A DNA stretch of 36,102 bases from Gemmatimonadaceae bacterium (lineage in GTDB: Bacteria > Gemmatimonadota > Gemmatimonadetes > Gemmatimonadales > Gemmatimonadaceae), in NCBI GenBank assembly GCA_013361935.1, contig JABFXC010000081.1, forward strand, positions 1 to 36,102, given 5' to 3'. The notes below the pieces were generated by a model. It saw only the letters and a list, made by a program, of their open reading frames with translations. It ran no database searches and was not told where the DNA came from. A program made the position numbers and the translations under genes. Each line of letters begins with the position of its first letter. The first letter of the stretch is position 1. Shown one piece after another: positions 19,111-27,237 of this stretch.

Positions 19111-19503
19111 CTACTGCAGGATCACGACGATCGCGCCGCCGGAGTTGTTGCCTCCGAAGCGTGCGTTTGCCTGCTGCGGCTCGAGGAAGGTCACCTCCTT
19201 CACGGTCCGCGCGAGGATCTCGTGCAGCCGGTCGACCTCCTGCAGCCTGACAGTCCCCACATAAACCTGAAGTTCCGGGATCCCCGTCTGGATACCCTGC
19301 CCTCCGTGCGAGCGGAGGAAGTTCGGCCGAAGGCGACGGATCGCCTCGTAGAGATCGAGGTCGCCGACCGGCTGCAGCTCCTCGGCGGTGATCACGTTGT
19401 GGCGGCTGGCGGGTGCGGCGCCGGTCGATGGCGCCGGTGCGCAGGCCCCCGCGACGACGAAGGCGGTGGCGATGGTGAGGAATCGGCGGACGGGGGAAAT
19501 CAC
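19111..19503 (-). CDS. Small lipoprotein resembling a free-standing TonB-receptor plug domain (1)
   Basis: A 130-residue protein. The signal peptide ends VAGAC (Cys19, acceptable lipobox). The mature part has ITAEELQPV, LYEAIRRLRPNFL, a LQVYVGTVRL strand, the EILARTVKEVTFLEPQQANARFGG segment and GGAIVVILQ at the very C-terminus. This order matches the second half of a SusC plug (VDG strand, I..DVESI..LKGP.AA.IYG, G.VVITT), but there is no barrel. A similar protein is encoded at 24487. Start is GTG at 19503 with GAGGAG 8 bases upstream. It points away from the first SusCD operon's terminator and is transcribed divergently from the second SusC gene. The fold is inferred from sequence similarity by eye; function is unknown. 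Confidence 0.75.
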   Translation of the reverse strand: MISPVRRFLTIATAFVVAGACAPAPSTGAAPASRHNVITAEELQPVGDLDLYEAIRRLRPNFLRSHGGQGIQTGIPELQVYVGTVRLQEVDRLHEILARTVKEVTFLEPQQANARFGGNNSGGAIVVILQ

Positions 19504-19588
19504 TGTCTCATCTCCTCTTGGGTGGCGTGGGACGGCGACGGTCGCGGACGGCGCGGCAAACGATCGATCGATCGTGGCCGATCGGGAT

Positions 19589-19617
19589 GTTCTAGCGCGC
19601 GAATCACGTGTTTGCAA
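19589..19617 (-). promoter_or_regulatory. Promoter of plug-like lipoprotein gene 1
   Basis: On the minus strand TTGCAA (19617-19612), 17-bp spacer, TAGAAC (19594-19589). The leader of about 80 nt contains a CGATCGATCGATCG palindrome near 19561-19574. Confidence 0.5.
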
Positions 19618-19706
19618 GCGGGGCGCGCGCTGCCCCGCGTGGAGCGTGGCGTCGGACTGGGTGGGCGCGCGGACGCGCGGGATGTTGACCGCGTCACAAC
19701 TTCTTC

Positions 19707-19735
19707 TTGACAGATTCCTCACATAATCGTAGTTC
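19707..19735 (+). promoter_or_regulatory. Possible promoter of second SusC-SusD operon
   Basis: A consensus TTGACA (19707-19712), 17-bp spacer, and TAGTTC (19730-19735), a poor -10. The arrangement resembles the candidate at 14012 (TTGACA-N17-TAG..). Another TTGACC lies at 19685-19690. The remaining sequence to 19841 holds only the GGGAGG ribosome-binding site. Confidence 0.35.
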
Positions 19736-19841
19736 TATGCGCTGCTTGGCCCCCGGCTCGCTCGACAGGGGCCAGTTTTACGTCCGCGCCTCCGCCCATC
19801 CTGAGACGCGGCGCGTTCATCTCACCATATAGGGAGGCGAC

Positions 19842-22800
19842 GTGCGGAAGTATCGTGTTCTTGCTCTGGCCTTGCTCGCCGGCGCGCTGTTCAGCAGCGA
19901 AGCCCATGCGCAGCAGCGCCGCATCACGGGGCGTGTGACCGCCACCGGATCCGGCGAGGCCCTCGCCAACACGGCGGTGTCCGTGGTTGGCACGACGATC
20001 GGTACGTACACCGCGGACGACGGCAGCTTCCAGCTTCTCGCGCCCTCGGGCGACGTCTCGCTGCTCGCGCGTCGCGTCGGATTCAAGCGCACGACCATCG
20101 CGGTCCCCGCCGGACAGGAGCAGGTCTCGATCTCGCTCGAGCGCGACGTGCTGCAGCTCGAGGAACAGGTCGTGACGGGTACGGCGACGACGGTCTCGTC
20201 CGTGAACGCCGCGAACGCCGTGGCGGTCGTTTCCGGCGAGCAGCTGAACCGCGTCCCCGCGCAGACGATCGACAACGCGCTGCAGGGCAAGGTGGCCGGA
20301 GCGACGATCACGCAGAACAACGGCGCCCCGGGCGGCGGGACCCAGATCCAGCTGCGCGGCGTGTCCTCGATCAACGCCTCCACGGATCCGCTCTACGTCA
20401 TCGACGGAATCATCGTCGACAACTCGCAGATCGCGAACGGCCTCACCGCGATCACCCAGTCGGCGCGTCAGAACAACCCGTCGAGCCAGGACCAGCGCGT
20501 CAACCGCGCGGCGGACCTGAACCCGAACGACATCGAGAGCATCCAGATCCTCAAGGGTCCCTCGGCGTCGTCGATCTACGGCTCGCGTGGCACGAACGGC
20601 GTCGTCGTCATCACGACGAAGCGCGGCCGCGCCGGCAAGACCACTTTCGACGTCGCGCAGCGCTTCGGCACCGCGGCGATCTCGAACAAGCTCGATCTGC
20701 GCTGCCTCAACACGCTCGGGGACTACCTCGACTACACGGGCTCCGCCGGGATCTCGGATACCACCAAGCGGCGCAAGGCACTGCAGGCAGATACGTCATT
20801 CTTCAACACCTACAACAGCGGCACCTGCCACGACTTCCAGCAGGAGCTGTACGGGGAGAACCCCTTCAACTACCAGACGGTGGCGTCGATTCGCGGCGCG
20901 ACGCAGCAGGGGACGAACTTCTTCATCTCCGGTCTGGCGCAGCATGACGGCGGGCTCGTTCGCAACGACTTCTACAACAAGCAGTCGCTACGCGCGAACC
21001 TCGGCCAGCAGTTCGGCTCGCGCGTGAACGTGCGCGTGAACAGCGAGCTGATTCACAGCCTCACGCAGCGCGGCGTCAGCGGCAACGACAATACGGGTAT
21101 CAACCCGTACACCACGATGTCGCTCACCCCCTCGTTCATCGAGCTGCGGCGGCGTCCCGACGGCACCTTCCCGAAGAACCCGATCAACTCGGTCGGCAAC
21201 AACAATCCGTTCCAGGTCGCCGAAGTCGTGAAGACGCCGGAGCAGGTGTGGCGTCTGCTCGGCAGCGGCGTCGGCACGCTCAGCATCCTCGCGCAGGAGC
21301 GGCAGACGCTCGACCTCACCCTGAGCGGCGGTGTCGATGCATACAACGACAACAGCCGCATCATCTCCCCCGCGAGCGCGTACGTCGAGCAGGTGAACGC
21401 GCTTCCGGGCACGATCGTGAACGGTCAGGCGAACGTCCTCAGCGCGACGCTGAACGGCGCCCTGAACCACCGCTACACGACGCGCCTCTTCAGCGCGACG
21501 ACGTCGACCGGTTTCCGGCAGGACCGGCGCCAGAACGACGTCCTCGCGATCACGGGTCGCGGTGTGTTCCCGGGTGTCACCAACGTTGCCGCCTCGACGC
21601 AGGTCAGCCAGGTCGAGGGCCAGGACCTCGTGAAGGCGCTCTCGCTGTTCGCTCAGGAAGAGTTCCTCACCCTCAGTGAACGGCTGCTCCTTACCGCCGG
21701 CGTGAACAGCGAGCGGACGAGCAACAACGGCGATCCGCACAAGTTCTACGCGTATCCGAAGTTCTCGGCCTCCTACCGGCTGCCATGGCTTCCCCCCGTC
21801 ACCGACGAGATGAAGCTCCGCGTCGCGTACGGTCGCGCCGGCAACCAGCCGACGGCGGGCAAGTACACGTTCCTCACAAACCTGATTCAGAACGGTCTGT
21901 CCGGATACCGCGCCTCGACGATCGTCGGCTCGCCGAACATCCGGCCGGAGACCGCGAGCGAGACCGAGGGCGGCTTCGACTGGACGCTGCTCGACGGTAG
22001 GGCGCGCGTGTCGGTGACGCAGTTCAAGAAGCAGGTCGACAACCTGCTGCTGCAGGCGAGCATCGCTCCATCGACGGGCTTTTCGAGCCAGTGGATCAAC
22101 GGGGGTCAGCTCTCGACGCACGGCACCGAGATCGAGCTGGGCGCGACGCCAGTGCAGTGGGGCCACTTCCAGTGGATCTCGAACACGACGTATGCGAGCA
22201 ACAAGACTCGTGTGACACGCCTTCCGGTCGCGCCCTTCATCCCGGTGTCGGGCTCCTTCGGCAGCCGCTTCGGCAACGCGTTCGTGCAGCAGGGGCAGCT
22301 CCTGACGGTGCTGCAGGCGGTGAACGGCTGCACCGCGTTGAACTCGAGCGGGACGTGCCCGGCGGCGAATCGCATCCTCAAGTTCATGGGGAACGCGGCG
22401 CCCGACTTCCAGATGGGCTTCTCGAACGATCTGAGCTACGGTCCCTTCCGCTTGGCCTCGCTCGTCGACTGGCGCAAGGGCGGGCTCGGAGCCAACCTGA
22501 CCAACAACTACTTCGACGGTGGAATGCTCGCCGACACGGCCGTCGGGAACGCGCGCCTGCGCGAGTTCTCCAAGGGTCACGCGGTCTACGTCGAGAAGAC
22601 GGGCTTCGTGAAGATCCGCGAGGTCACGCTCGGCTACGACCTCCCGGCCGGGATGACCAGCACGATGTTCCGCGGTCTCGTGTCGTCGGCGCGGCTGGAC
22701 CTGAGCGGTCGCAATCTCTACACGTGGACGCGCTACTCCGGGCTCGATCCGGAAGTCTCGAACTTCGGCAACCAGGCGCTCGGGCGCTTCCAGGACGTGA

Positions 22801-22853
22801 CGCCCTACCCGCCGAGCCGCCAGTTCTACGTGACCATCAACACCACCTTCTGA
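19842..22853 (+). CDS. SusC/RagA-type TonB-linked outer-membrane receptor 2
   Basis: A 1003-residue second TonB-linked transporter. The signal peptide of 23 residues ends EAHA before QQ. The CarboxypepD_reg-like domain (about 26-105, ITGRVTATGSGEALANTAV) precedes a plug with NALQGKVAGATI, LYVIDGIIV and GPSASSIYGSRGTNGVVVITTKRG. The long barrel ends FYVTINTTF, with the C-terminal phenylalanine favoured by the outer-membrane insertion machinery. The start is GTG at 19842, with GGGAGG 5 bases upstream. It is clearly divergent from the first receptor in the barrel, so it probably has a different ligand. The SusD-like gene starts 16 bp downstream. Confidence 0.94.
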   Translation: MRKYRVLALALLAGALFSSEAHAQQRRITGRVTATGSGEALANTAVSVVGTTIGTYTADDGSFQLLAPSGDVSLLARRVGFKRTTIAVPAGQEQVSISLERDVLQLEEQVVTGTATTVSSVNAANAVAVVSGEQLNRVPAQTIDNALQGKVAGATITQNNGAPGGGTQIQLRGVSSINASTDPLYVIDGIIVDNSQIANGLTAITQSARQNNPSSQDQRVNRAADLNPNDIESIQILKGPSASSIYGSRGTNGVVVITTKRGRAGKTTFDVAQRFGTAAISNKLDLRCLNTLGDYLDYTGSAGISDTTKRRKALQADTSFFNTYNSGTCHDFQQELYGENPFNYQTVASIRGATQQGTNFFISGLAQHDGGLVRNDFYNKQSLRANLGQQFGSRVNVRVNSELIHSLTQRGVSGNDNTGINPYTTMSLTPSFIELRRRPDGTFPKNPINSVGNNNPFQVAEVVKTPEQVWRLLGSGVGTLSILAQERQTLDLTLSGGVDAYNDNSRIISPASAYVEQVNALPGTIVNGQANVLSATLNGALNHRYTTRLFSATTSTGFRQDRRQNDVLAITGRGVFPGVTNVAASTQVSQVEGQDLVKALSLFAQEEFLTLSERLLLTAGVNSERTSNNGDPHKFYAYPKFSASYRLPWLPPVTDEMKLRVAYGRAGNQPTAGKYTFLTNLIQNGLSGYRASTIVGSPNIRPETASETEGGFDWTLLDGRARVSVTQFKKQVDNLLLQASIAPSTGFSSQWINGGQLSTHGTEIELGATPVQWGHFQWISNTTYASNKTRVTRLPVAPFIPVSGSFGSRFGNAFVQQGQLLTVLQAVNGCTALNSSGTCPAANRILKFMGNAAPDFQMGFSNDLSYGPFRLASLVDWRKGGLGANLTNNYFDGGMLADTAVGNARLREFSKGHAVYVEKTGFVKIREVTLGYDLPAGMTSTMFRGLVSSARLDLSGRNLYTWTRYSGLDPEVSNFGNQALGRFQDVTPYPPSRQFYVTINTTF

Positions 22854-22869
22854 GCGAGAGCGCAGATAA

Positions 22870-24339
22870 ATGAAGCGACTTCTGACATTTGCACTCGTGG
22901 CCGGTGTTGCGGTCACCGCGTGCAAGGACAACCCCACCGCTGCGCCGATCGACGCGCCGACGGTGGACGCGTTGAAGAACCTCACCAAGACGACGCTCGA
23001 GCAGCTCGCCGTCGGCGTCACGGCCCAGGATCGCTCCGCCTTCGCGAGTACAGGCGCGATCGTGCTTCCGGAGATCCTCGCCCGCGACATCTACCGCATC
23101 GACGCGTCCGAGTCCCGGTACGTGACGGAGACCCTTTCCGGACAGGCTGACCCGGGAAGCTTCGCGGGTGGCAGCGGCTTCTCTCCCTTCTACACGGGCG
23201 CACGCGCGGCCAATCAGGCGCTGATCGCGCTCCGTACACCGCCCGCCAACACCTTCACGACCACGCAGCTCGCGGCCGCTCGCGGCTTCTTCCGGACGAT
23301 GAAGGCGATCGAGTTCTATCGGGTGCTCGAGCTGCGTGACTCGATCGGCATCCCGCTGGAGACCGACGACCCCTACACGCTGACGCCGGTTTACTGCAAG
23401 CCGTACGTCCTGAACTACATCGCGGCGCAGCTCGATAGCGCCAACGCGGACCTGATCGCGGCAGGAGCCGACAGCATGCCCTTCCGGCTTCCGTCCAGCT
23501 GGGTCTCGCATGGTCGGAACTACCGGAAGTCGGCGAACATGATCCGTTTCAACCGCGGGTGGAAGGGCAAGGTCGATTTCTACCGCGCGATGCTCAATCG
23601 CAACTCCCCAGACCAGGCTCTCCTCAACACCGCTGTCACTGAACTGACCGCAGCGCTCGGCGCTGCCGAGGGCGCGGTTCCGTCGAGTCAGTTCCCGGTC
23701 GGCGTGTACTACGAGTTCGCGGCCTCGGAGCTCCTCAACGTTCTCGCCGATGCGAAGATCGCGGCGAACAACAACTTCGTGGACAGCGTTCGCTTCGTGC
23801 AGAAGGACACGGTCACGCCAGCGCCGTGGGATTCGTCGGACACCCGCTACAGCAAGATCGTCGCGCGCTCCGACTCCGCCACCGGTGGTCTCACCGGAAA
23901 CAACCTGACTGCGCTGTTCACGATCAGCACCGCGACCGCGACGACGGCGAATCAGACGAACCCGATCCCCTTGCTCAAGGATGAGGAGCTGGTACTCCTC
24001 CGAGCGCAGGCCAACGCGGAGCTGACGGGCGGTCTTCTGAAGGCGTATCTCGATGCGAACTCGGTCCATCGGGCGTACTCGCCGAACGACCTTCCGGCGT
24101 TCACCACAGTTGCGATCGCGCGACGTTACATCCTGCGCGAGAAGCGGCTGTCGCTCCTCCTCGAGGGTCCGCAACGCCTCGTGGATCTGCGCGCGTACGG
24201 GTATCTGAACGCGGCGCATCTCGTGCCCGAGTTCGTGCCTCCGAAGGGGACCGACCCATTCAACAGCGTGTTCCCGCTTCCGCGCGGCGAGCTGAATGCG
24301 CGTGGTCTCACCACCAACCCTGCCTGCAGCGCTTCGTAA
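22870..24339 (+). CDS. SusD/RagB-type nutrient-binding lipoprotein 2
   Basis: A 489-residue surface lipoprotein, partner of the preceding receptor. The signal peptide ends AVTAC (Cys18) and is followed by KDNPTAAP. Family-typical segments include ANQALIALR, the LRDSIGIPLETDDPYTLTPVY region, the DEELVLLRAQANAELTG helix and the C-terminal ILREKRLSLLLEGPQRLVDLRAYG region (the RR.RL..EG.R..DLRR motif of SusD proteins). It is short for the family (usually 500-600). No strong ribosome-binding site lies before the ATG; translation may be coupled to the receptor. A strong terminator follows. Confidence 0.9.
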   Translation: MKRLLTFALVAGVAVTACKDNPTAAPIDAPTVDALKNLTKTTLEQLAVGVTAQDRSAFASTGAIVLPEILARDIYRIDASESRYVTETLSGQADPGSFAGGSGFSPFYTGARAANQALIALRTPPANTFTTTQLAAARGFFRTMKAIEFYRVLELRDSIGIPLETDDPYTLTPVYCKPYVLNYIAAQLDSANADLIAAGADSMPFRLPSSWVSHGRNYRKSANMIRFNRGWKGKVDFYRAMLNRNSPDQALLNTAVTELTAALGAAEGAVPSSQFPVGVYYEFAASELLNVLADAKIAANNNFVDSVRFVQKDTVTPAPWDSSDTRYSKIVARSDSATGGLTGNNLTALFTISTATATTANQTNPIPLLKDEELVLLRAQANAELTGGLLKAYLDANSVHRAYSPNDLPAFTTVAIARRYILREKRLSLLLEGPQRLVDLRAYGYLNAAHLVPEFVPPKGTDPFNSVFPLPRGELNARGLTTNPACSAS

Positions 24340-24362
24340 GGCGCGGTCAGGAACAGGTGAAG

Positions 24363-24400
24363 GAACGGGCTCGGGGCTTTCCCCCGGGCCCGTTCGTTTT
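24363..24400 (+). terminator. Rho-independent terminator after second SusCD operon
   Basis: A 14-bp stem with one G-T pair (24363-24376 with 24382-24395), a CTTTC loop, then GTTTT. This is the best classical terminator in the window. Confidence 0.9.
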
Positions 24401-24486
24401 CATGATGGGCGCGGATTATGCCCTCCCAGAAAACGGGGATGGGTTCGGCAGCGTCTCGAGCCGCGACGGGGTCGCGGAGGTGGGGC

Positions 24487-24903
24487 ATGGAGTGCAGGCG
24501 CGCGGTCGTCGTTCTCGCATCCATCGGGCTGGTCGGTTGTGGCTTCCACCGCGCCGAGCTGCTCCCCTCCGGCGACGGCAACACGATCACCGAGGACGAG
24601 GTCGTCGCGTCGCGCGCGACCACAGCTTTCGAGGTGATCCAGAAGCTGCGCGGGAATTTCCTCAGCAACCGCGGCGCGACCAGCTTTTATGACACCTCGT
24701 CCCCATATCCGACGGTCTACATCGACGGCATGCGATACGGCGACATCGTGATCCTTCGCAGCATCCCCGCCGAGGTGGTTTCGACCATCCGCCTGTATCG
24801 CGCGTGGGAAGCGACCACCCACTACGGCACCGGCAACATGGGCGGCGTCATCGCCATCACCACCCGGCAGGGCGGCGATCAGGCGGCAGCCTACCGACAC
24901 TGA
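24487..24903 (+). CDS. Small lipoprotein resembling a free-standing TonB-receptor plug domain (2)
   Basis: A 138-residue protein. The signal peptide ends LVGC (Cys18, ideal lipobox). The mature part reads ITEDEVVASRATTAFEVIQKLRGNFL, then PTVYIDGMRYG, IPAEVVSTIRLYRAWEATTHYGTGNMGGVIAITTRQG, and stops about 10 residues later. This matches the plug of the neighbouring SusC proteins (VDGI, ..DIESI.ILKG..A..IYG..G..GVVVITTK.G) without any barrel. It is a homologue of the 19111-19503 product. ATG at 24487 is chosen because GGAGG lies 6 bases before it; an in-frame ATG 69 bases upstream gives an unlikely extension. It follows the terminator of the second SusCD operon and ends 1 bp from the convergent SDR gene. 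Function unknown. Confidence 0.8.
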   Translation: MECRRAVVVLASIGLVGCGFHRAELLPSGDGNTITEDEVVASRATTAFEVIQKLRGNFLSNRGATSFYDTSSPYPTVYIDGMRYGDIVILRSIPAEVVSTIRLYRAWEATTHYGTGNMGGVIAITTRQGGDQAAAYRH

Positions 24904-24904
24904 C

Positions 24905-25774
24905 CTACGGGCGCTGCATCTGCGGCGATGGATTCTTCGCCAGCCACTCCCCTCCGTCCACGACCATGATCGCGCCGGTGATCCACTCGCCCGCGGGTGA
25001 GGCGAGGAACGCCACCATGTTCGCGATGTCGCGCGGCGTTCCCCAGCGGCCGGCCGGAATCGCCTTGCGCGCGTAGCTCTCCATCGCCTTCTCGATCGCG
25101 AAGACGTCGGGCACCTGACCGCTCGCCGAGGGCGGGGGAGTGAATGCCTTCCGCACTCCCTCCGTCGGGATCGGCCCCGGGGCGATCGCGTTCATCCGGA
25201 TGCCGTACGGCGCCCACTCGAGCGCCAGCGTCCGCGTGAGCGCGTCGATTCCCGCCTTCGCCGCCGTCGCGTGCGCCATCAGCGGCCAGCCGCGGTAGTG
25301 CAGCGTCATCGAGATGCTGACGATCCGGCCCCCGCCCTGCGCCTTCATGACCGGAAGCACCGCCTGCGAGCAGAAGAAGGTGCCGTACAGATCGATCTCG
25401 ATCACCGACCGCCACGCGTTAGGCGAGAGCGACTCCGACGGCGCGTAGAAGTTGCCCGCGGCGTTGTTGACGAGCAGGTCGATCCGTCCGTGCTCGCCGG
25501 CGATCTTCTGCACCACGGCCGCGACGCGCTCGGGGTCGCGCACGTCGAGCGACTCGGCGCTCGCCGAGCCGCCCGCCGCCCGGATCGCCGCGACCGCGGC
25601 CTCGATGTGCTCCGGCTTGCGGCTCGCGATCACGACGTGCGCGCCGAGCGTCGCGAGCAGCTCCGAGATCCCGAGACCGATCCCCGATCCCCCGCCGGTG
25701 ACGAGCGCGACCTGGCCGCGCAGGAGTCCCTCGCGGAAGACGGACTGCGCCGGCGCCGGACTCTGCTCGCTCAT
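24905..25774 (-). CDS. SDR oxidoreductase of the 2,4-dienoyl-CoA reductase type
   Basis: A 289-residue short-chain dehydrogenase, probably cytoplasmic and NADP-dependent, acting on unsaturated acyl-CoA in beta-oxidation. The nucleotide motif TGGGSGIG is at 26-33 and NNAAGNF at 103-109. The classical YxxxK is absent: Lys173 is present in AHATAAKAGID, but position 169 is Ala. The surrounding pattern (NNAAGNF, TLHYRGWPL.AHA..AKA.IDA.TR.LA.EW.P..IR.N..APGPI) is the one I know from peroxisomal-type DECR2/Sps19 enzymes, which also lack that tyrosine. Its ATG overlaps the rnhB stop in ATGA, so it is the third gene of rplS-rnhB-SDR. FabG-like or other enoyl-CoA reductase roles are less likely. Confidence 0.88.
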   Translation of the reverse strand: MSEQSPAPAQSVFREGLLRGQVALVTGGGSGIGLGISELLATLGAHVVIASRKPEHIEAAVAAIRAAGGSASAESLDVRDPERVAAVVQKIAGEHGRIDLLVNNAAGNFYAPSESLSPNAWRSVIEIDLYGTFFCSQAVLPVMKAQGGGRIVSISMTLHYRGWPLMAHATAAKAGIDALTRTLALEWAPYGIRMNAIAPGPIPTEGVRKAFTPPPSASGQVPDVFAIEKAMESYARKAIPAGRWGTPRDIANMVAFLASPAGEWITGAIMVVDGGEWLAKNPSPQMQRP

Positions 25775-26535
25775 GATCGTTCGGGGATGTAGGGAAGGTC
25801 GTCCGAGAGATCGTCCGGCTCGGCGTCCGGGCGAACGATGGCCGGCGTCGGGGTCATCGCGTCGGCGATGACGTCGGCGGGGAGCGCGGTCTCGAGGTCG
25901 AGGGAGAGCTGCCGCGCCTTCACGAAGCTGAGGCGGTGGTGCGGCGACATCCCGTGCGCGAAGACCCGCGACCAGTGCTCCGGCGTGCCGTAACCCACGT
26001 TCCGGTCCCAGAGATAGTTCGGGTAGCGCCGCGCCAGGGCGATCATCAACCGGTCGCGCGTCACCTTGGCGAGGATCGACGCGCAGGCGATGCTGTAGCA
26101 GCGCCTGTCGCCGCCGACGATCGCGGTATGCGGGATGGCGAGGGACCGGATCTCCTTGCCGTCGACGAGAATGTGATCGGGCGGCATCCCGAGCCGTCCG
26201 AGCGCGCGACGCATGGCGAGGACGGTCGCGTGGTAGATGTTCACGCGGTCGATCTCGCGGACCGACGCCGCGCCGAGGCCGACGGCGACGGCGCGCTCGC
26301 GGATCTTGAGCGCGAGCCGGAGTCGTTCAGCGGCGCTGAGCGCCTTGGAGTCATCGACGCCCCCGATGGCGCGCACGTCCGGGGGCATGATCACCGCGCA
26401 TGCGACGACGGGGCCCGCGAGCGGGCCCCGTCCGACCTCATCGATTCCGGCGATCAGGGGCCCGCGTCCCTCGCGCGCTTCGCGCTCGAACGGGCTCCAG
26501 CGCTTGCGGGAGGCGCGACGGCGACCAGCGGCCAC
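25771..26535 (-). CDS. rnhB: Ribonuclease HII
   Basis: A 254-residue enzyme that removes RNA from RNA-DNA hybrids and single ribonucleotides from DNA. The four acidic metal ligands are Asp32 and Glu33 (AGIDEVGRGPLAGPVV), Asp125 (ILVDGKE) and Asp143 (GGDRR), with the 18-residue spacing of the last two as in the E. coli enzyme; ASILAKVTRD follows. The frame is open far upstream into rplS, but the most plausible start is GTG at 26535, 17 bp after the rplS stop; no clear ribosome-binding site decides it. The C-terminal tail after residue 220 is Asp/Pro-rich and not conserved in the family. The stop overlaps the SDR start by 4 bp. Confidence 0.94.
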   Translation of the reverse strand: MAAGRRRASRKRWSPFEREAREGRGPLIAGIDEVGRGPLAGPVVACAVIMPPDVRAIGGVDDSKALSAAERLRLALKIRERAVAVGLGAASVREIDRVNIYHATVLAMRRALGRLGMPPDHILVDGKEIRSLAIPHTAIVGGDRRCYSIACASILAKVTRDRLMIALARRYPNYLWDRNVGYGTPEHWSRVFAHGMSPHHRLSFVKARQLSLDLETALPADVIADAMTPTPAIVRPDAEPDDLSDDLPYIPERS

Positions 26536-26552
26536 CGGGCCGGACCCGTGCG

Positions 26553-26930
26553 TTACTCGGCGGCGCCGGTCGCGGGGACCGCGACGCGGACCTTCTTCTC
26601 CTTGATTCGCGTCGCCTTGCCGGTGAGGTGGCGCAGGTAGTAGAGCTTCGCGCGGCGCACGCGGCCACGGCGGACGACGGTGACGTCGCCGATCATGGGG
26701 CTGTGGACCGGGAAGATGCGCTCGACGCCGACGCCGTTGGAGATCTTCCGGACGGTGAAGGTCTCGCTGACGCCGCTGCCACGACGGGCGATGCACACTC
26801 CCTCGAAGGCCTGCAGGCGCTCCTTCTCACCTTCACGCACCCGCACGTTCACGCGCACCGTGTCTCCCGGCCGGAAGGGCGGGATGTTCGTGCGCAGCCA
26901 TTCTTTCTGAGTTTCGATGAAGGGATGCAT
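26553..26930 (-). CDS. rplS: 50S ribosomal protein L19
   Basis: A 125-residue large-subunit protein at the 30S-50S interface. The N-terminus [13 protein letters not shown], the [20 protein letters not shown] core, [21 protein letters not shown] and the C-terminal [14 protein letters not shown] are diagnostic. The frame extends 174 bases further upstream, but the ATG at 26930 gives the normal length. It is normally found next to trmD; here it is separated and inverted, followed by rnhB. A promoter and a structured leader lie upstream. Confidence 0.97.
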   Translation of the reverse strand: MHPFIETQKEWLRTNIPPFRPGDTVRVNVRVREGEKERLQAFEGVCIARRGSGVSETFTVRKISNGVGVERIFPVHSPMIGDVTVVRRGRVRRAKLYYLRHLTGKATRIKEKKVRVAVPATGAAE

Positions 26931-26970
26931 ATGACGCTCGGGGCCAGTGGCCGGCCCAGTTGAGTGGCGA

Positions 26971-27004
26971 CTTCGGTTGTTGCGGCAACTCCTAGAGACC
27001 GAAG
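26971..27004 (-). promoter_or_regulatory. Candidate structured leader of rplS
   Basis: A 34-nt element with a 7-bp outer inverted repeat (CTTCGGT 26971-26977 with ACCGAAG 26998-27004) and, on the minus strand, an inner GTTG-CCG-CAAC stem. It starts at the expected rplS transcription start. It may be an autoregulatory L19 binding site or just a 5' stabilising stem. Confidence 0.4.
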
Positions 27005-27034
27005 AAGATAACCCCGCCAGCGCCCGCGAGGCAA
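27005..27034 (-). promoter_or_regulatory. Promoter of rplS-rnhB-SDR operon
   Basis: On the minus strand TTGCCT (27034-27029), 18-bp spacer, TATCTT (27010-27005). The remainder of the 307-bp gap to the divergent protease gene (27238) shows no other clear motif. Confidence 0.5.
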
Positions 27035-27237
27035 GTAACGCCTCAAGCGCGGCGCCGGGAGGTGCCGTCGCTCGCCCTTCGCGACGGGCTGTGCCCGCGG
27101 TCACGCAGCGGGCGACGCCCGCGCGGCCCCGGTGACGGGAAGCGCTCCGCGCGAGTCAACCCTGCGGACGGTGCGACCGATACTCGAACCAGCGCGGCGC
27201 CAGACCGGCTGCCGCGGTCAGCACAGGACGAGGTTCG

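Noticed and set aside
19561..19574. CGATCGATCGATCG palindrome as an operator or origin element
   Set aside because: It is a short simple repeat of a palindromic tetramer; there is no second copy or associated gene to support a role.
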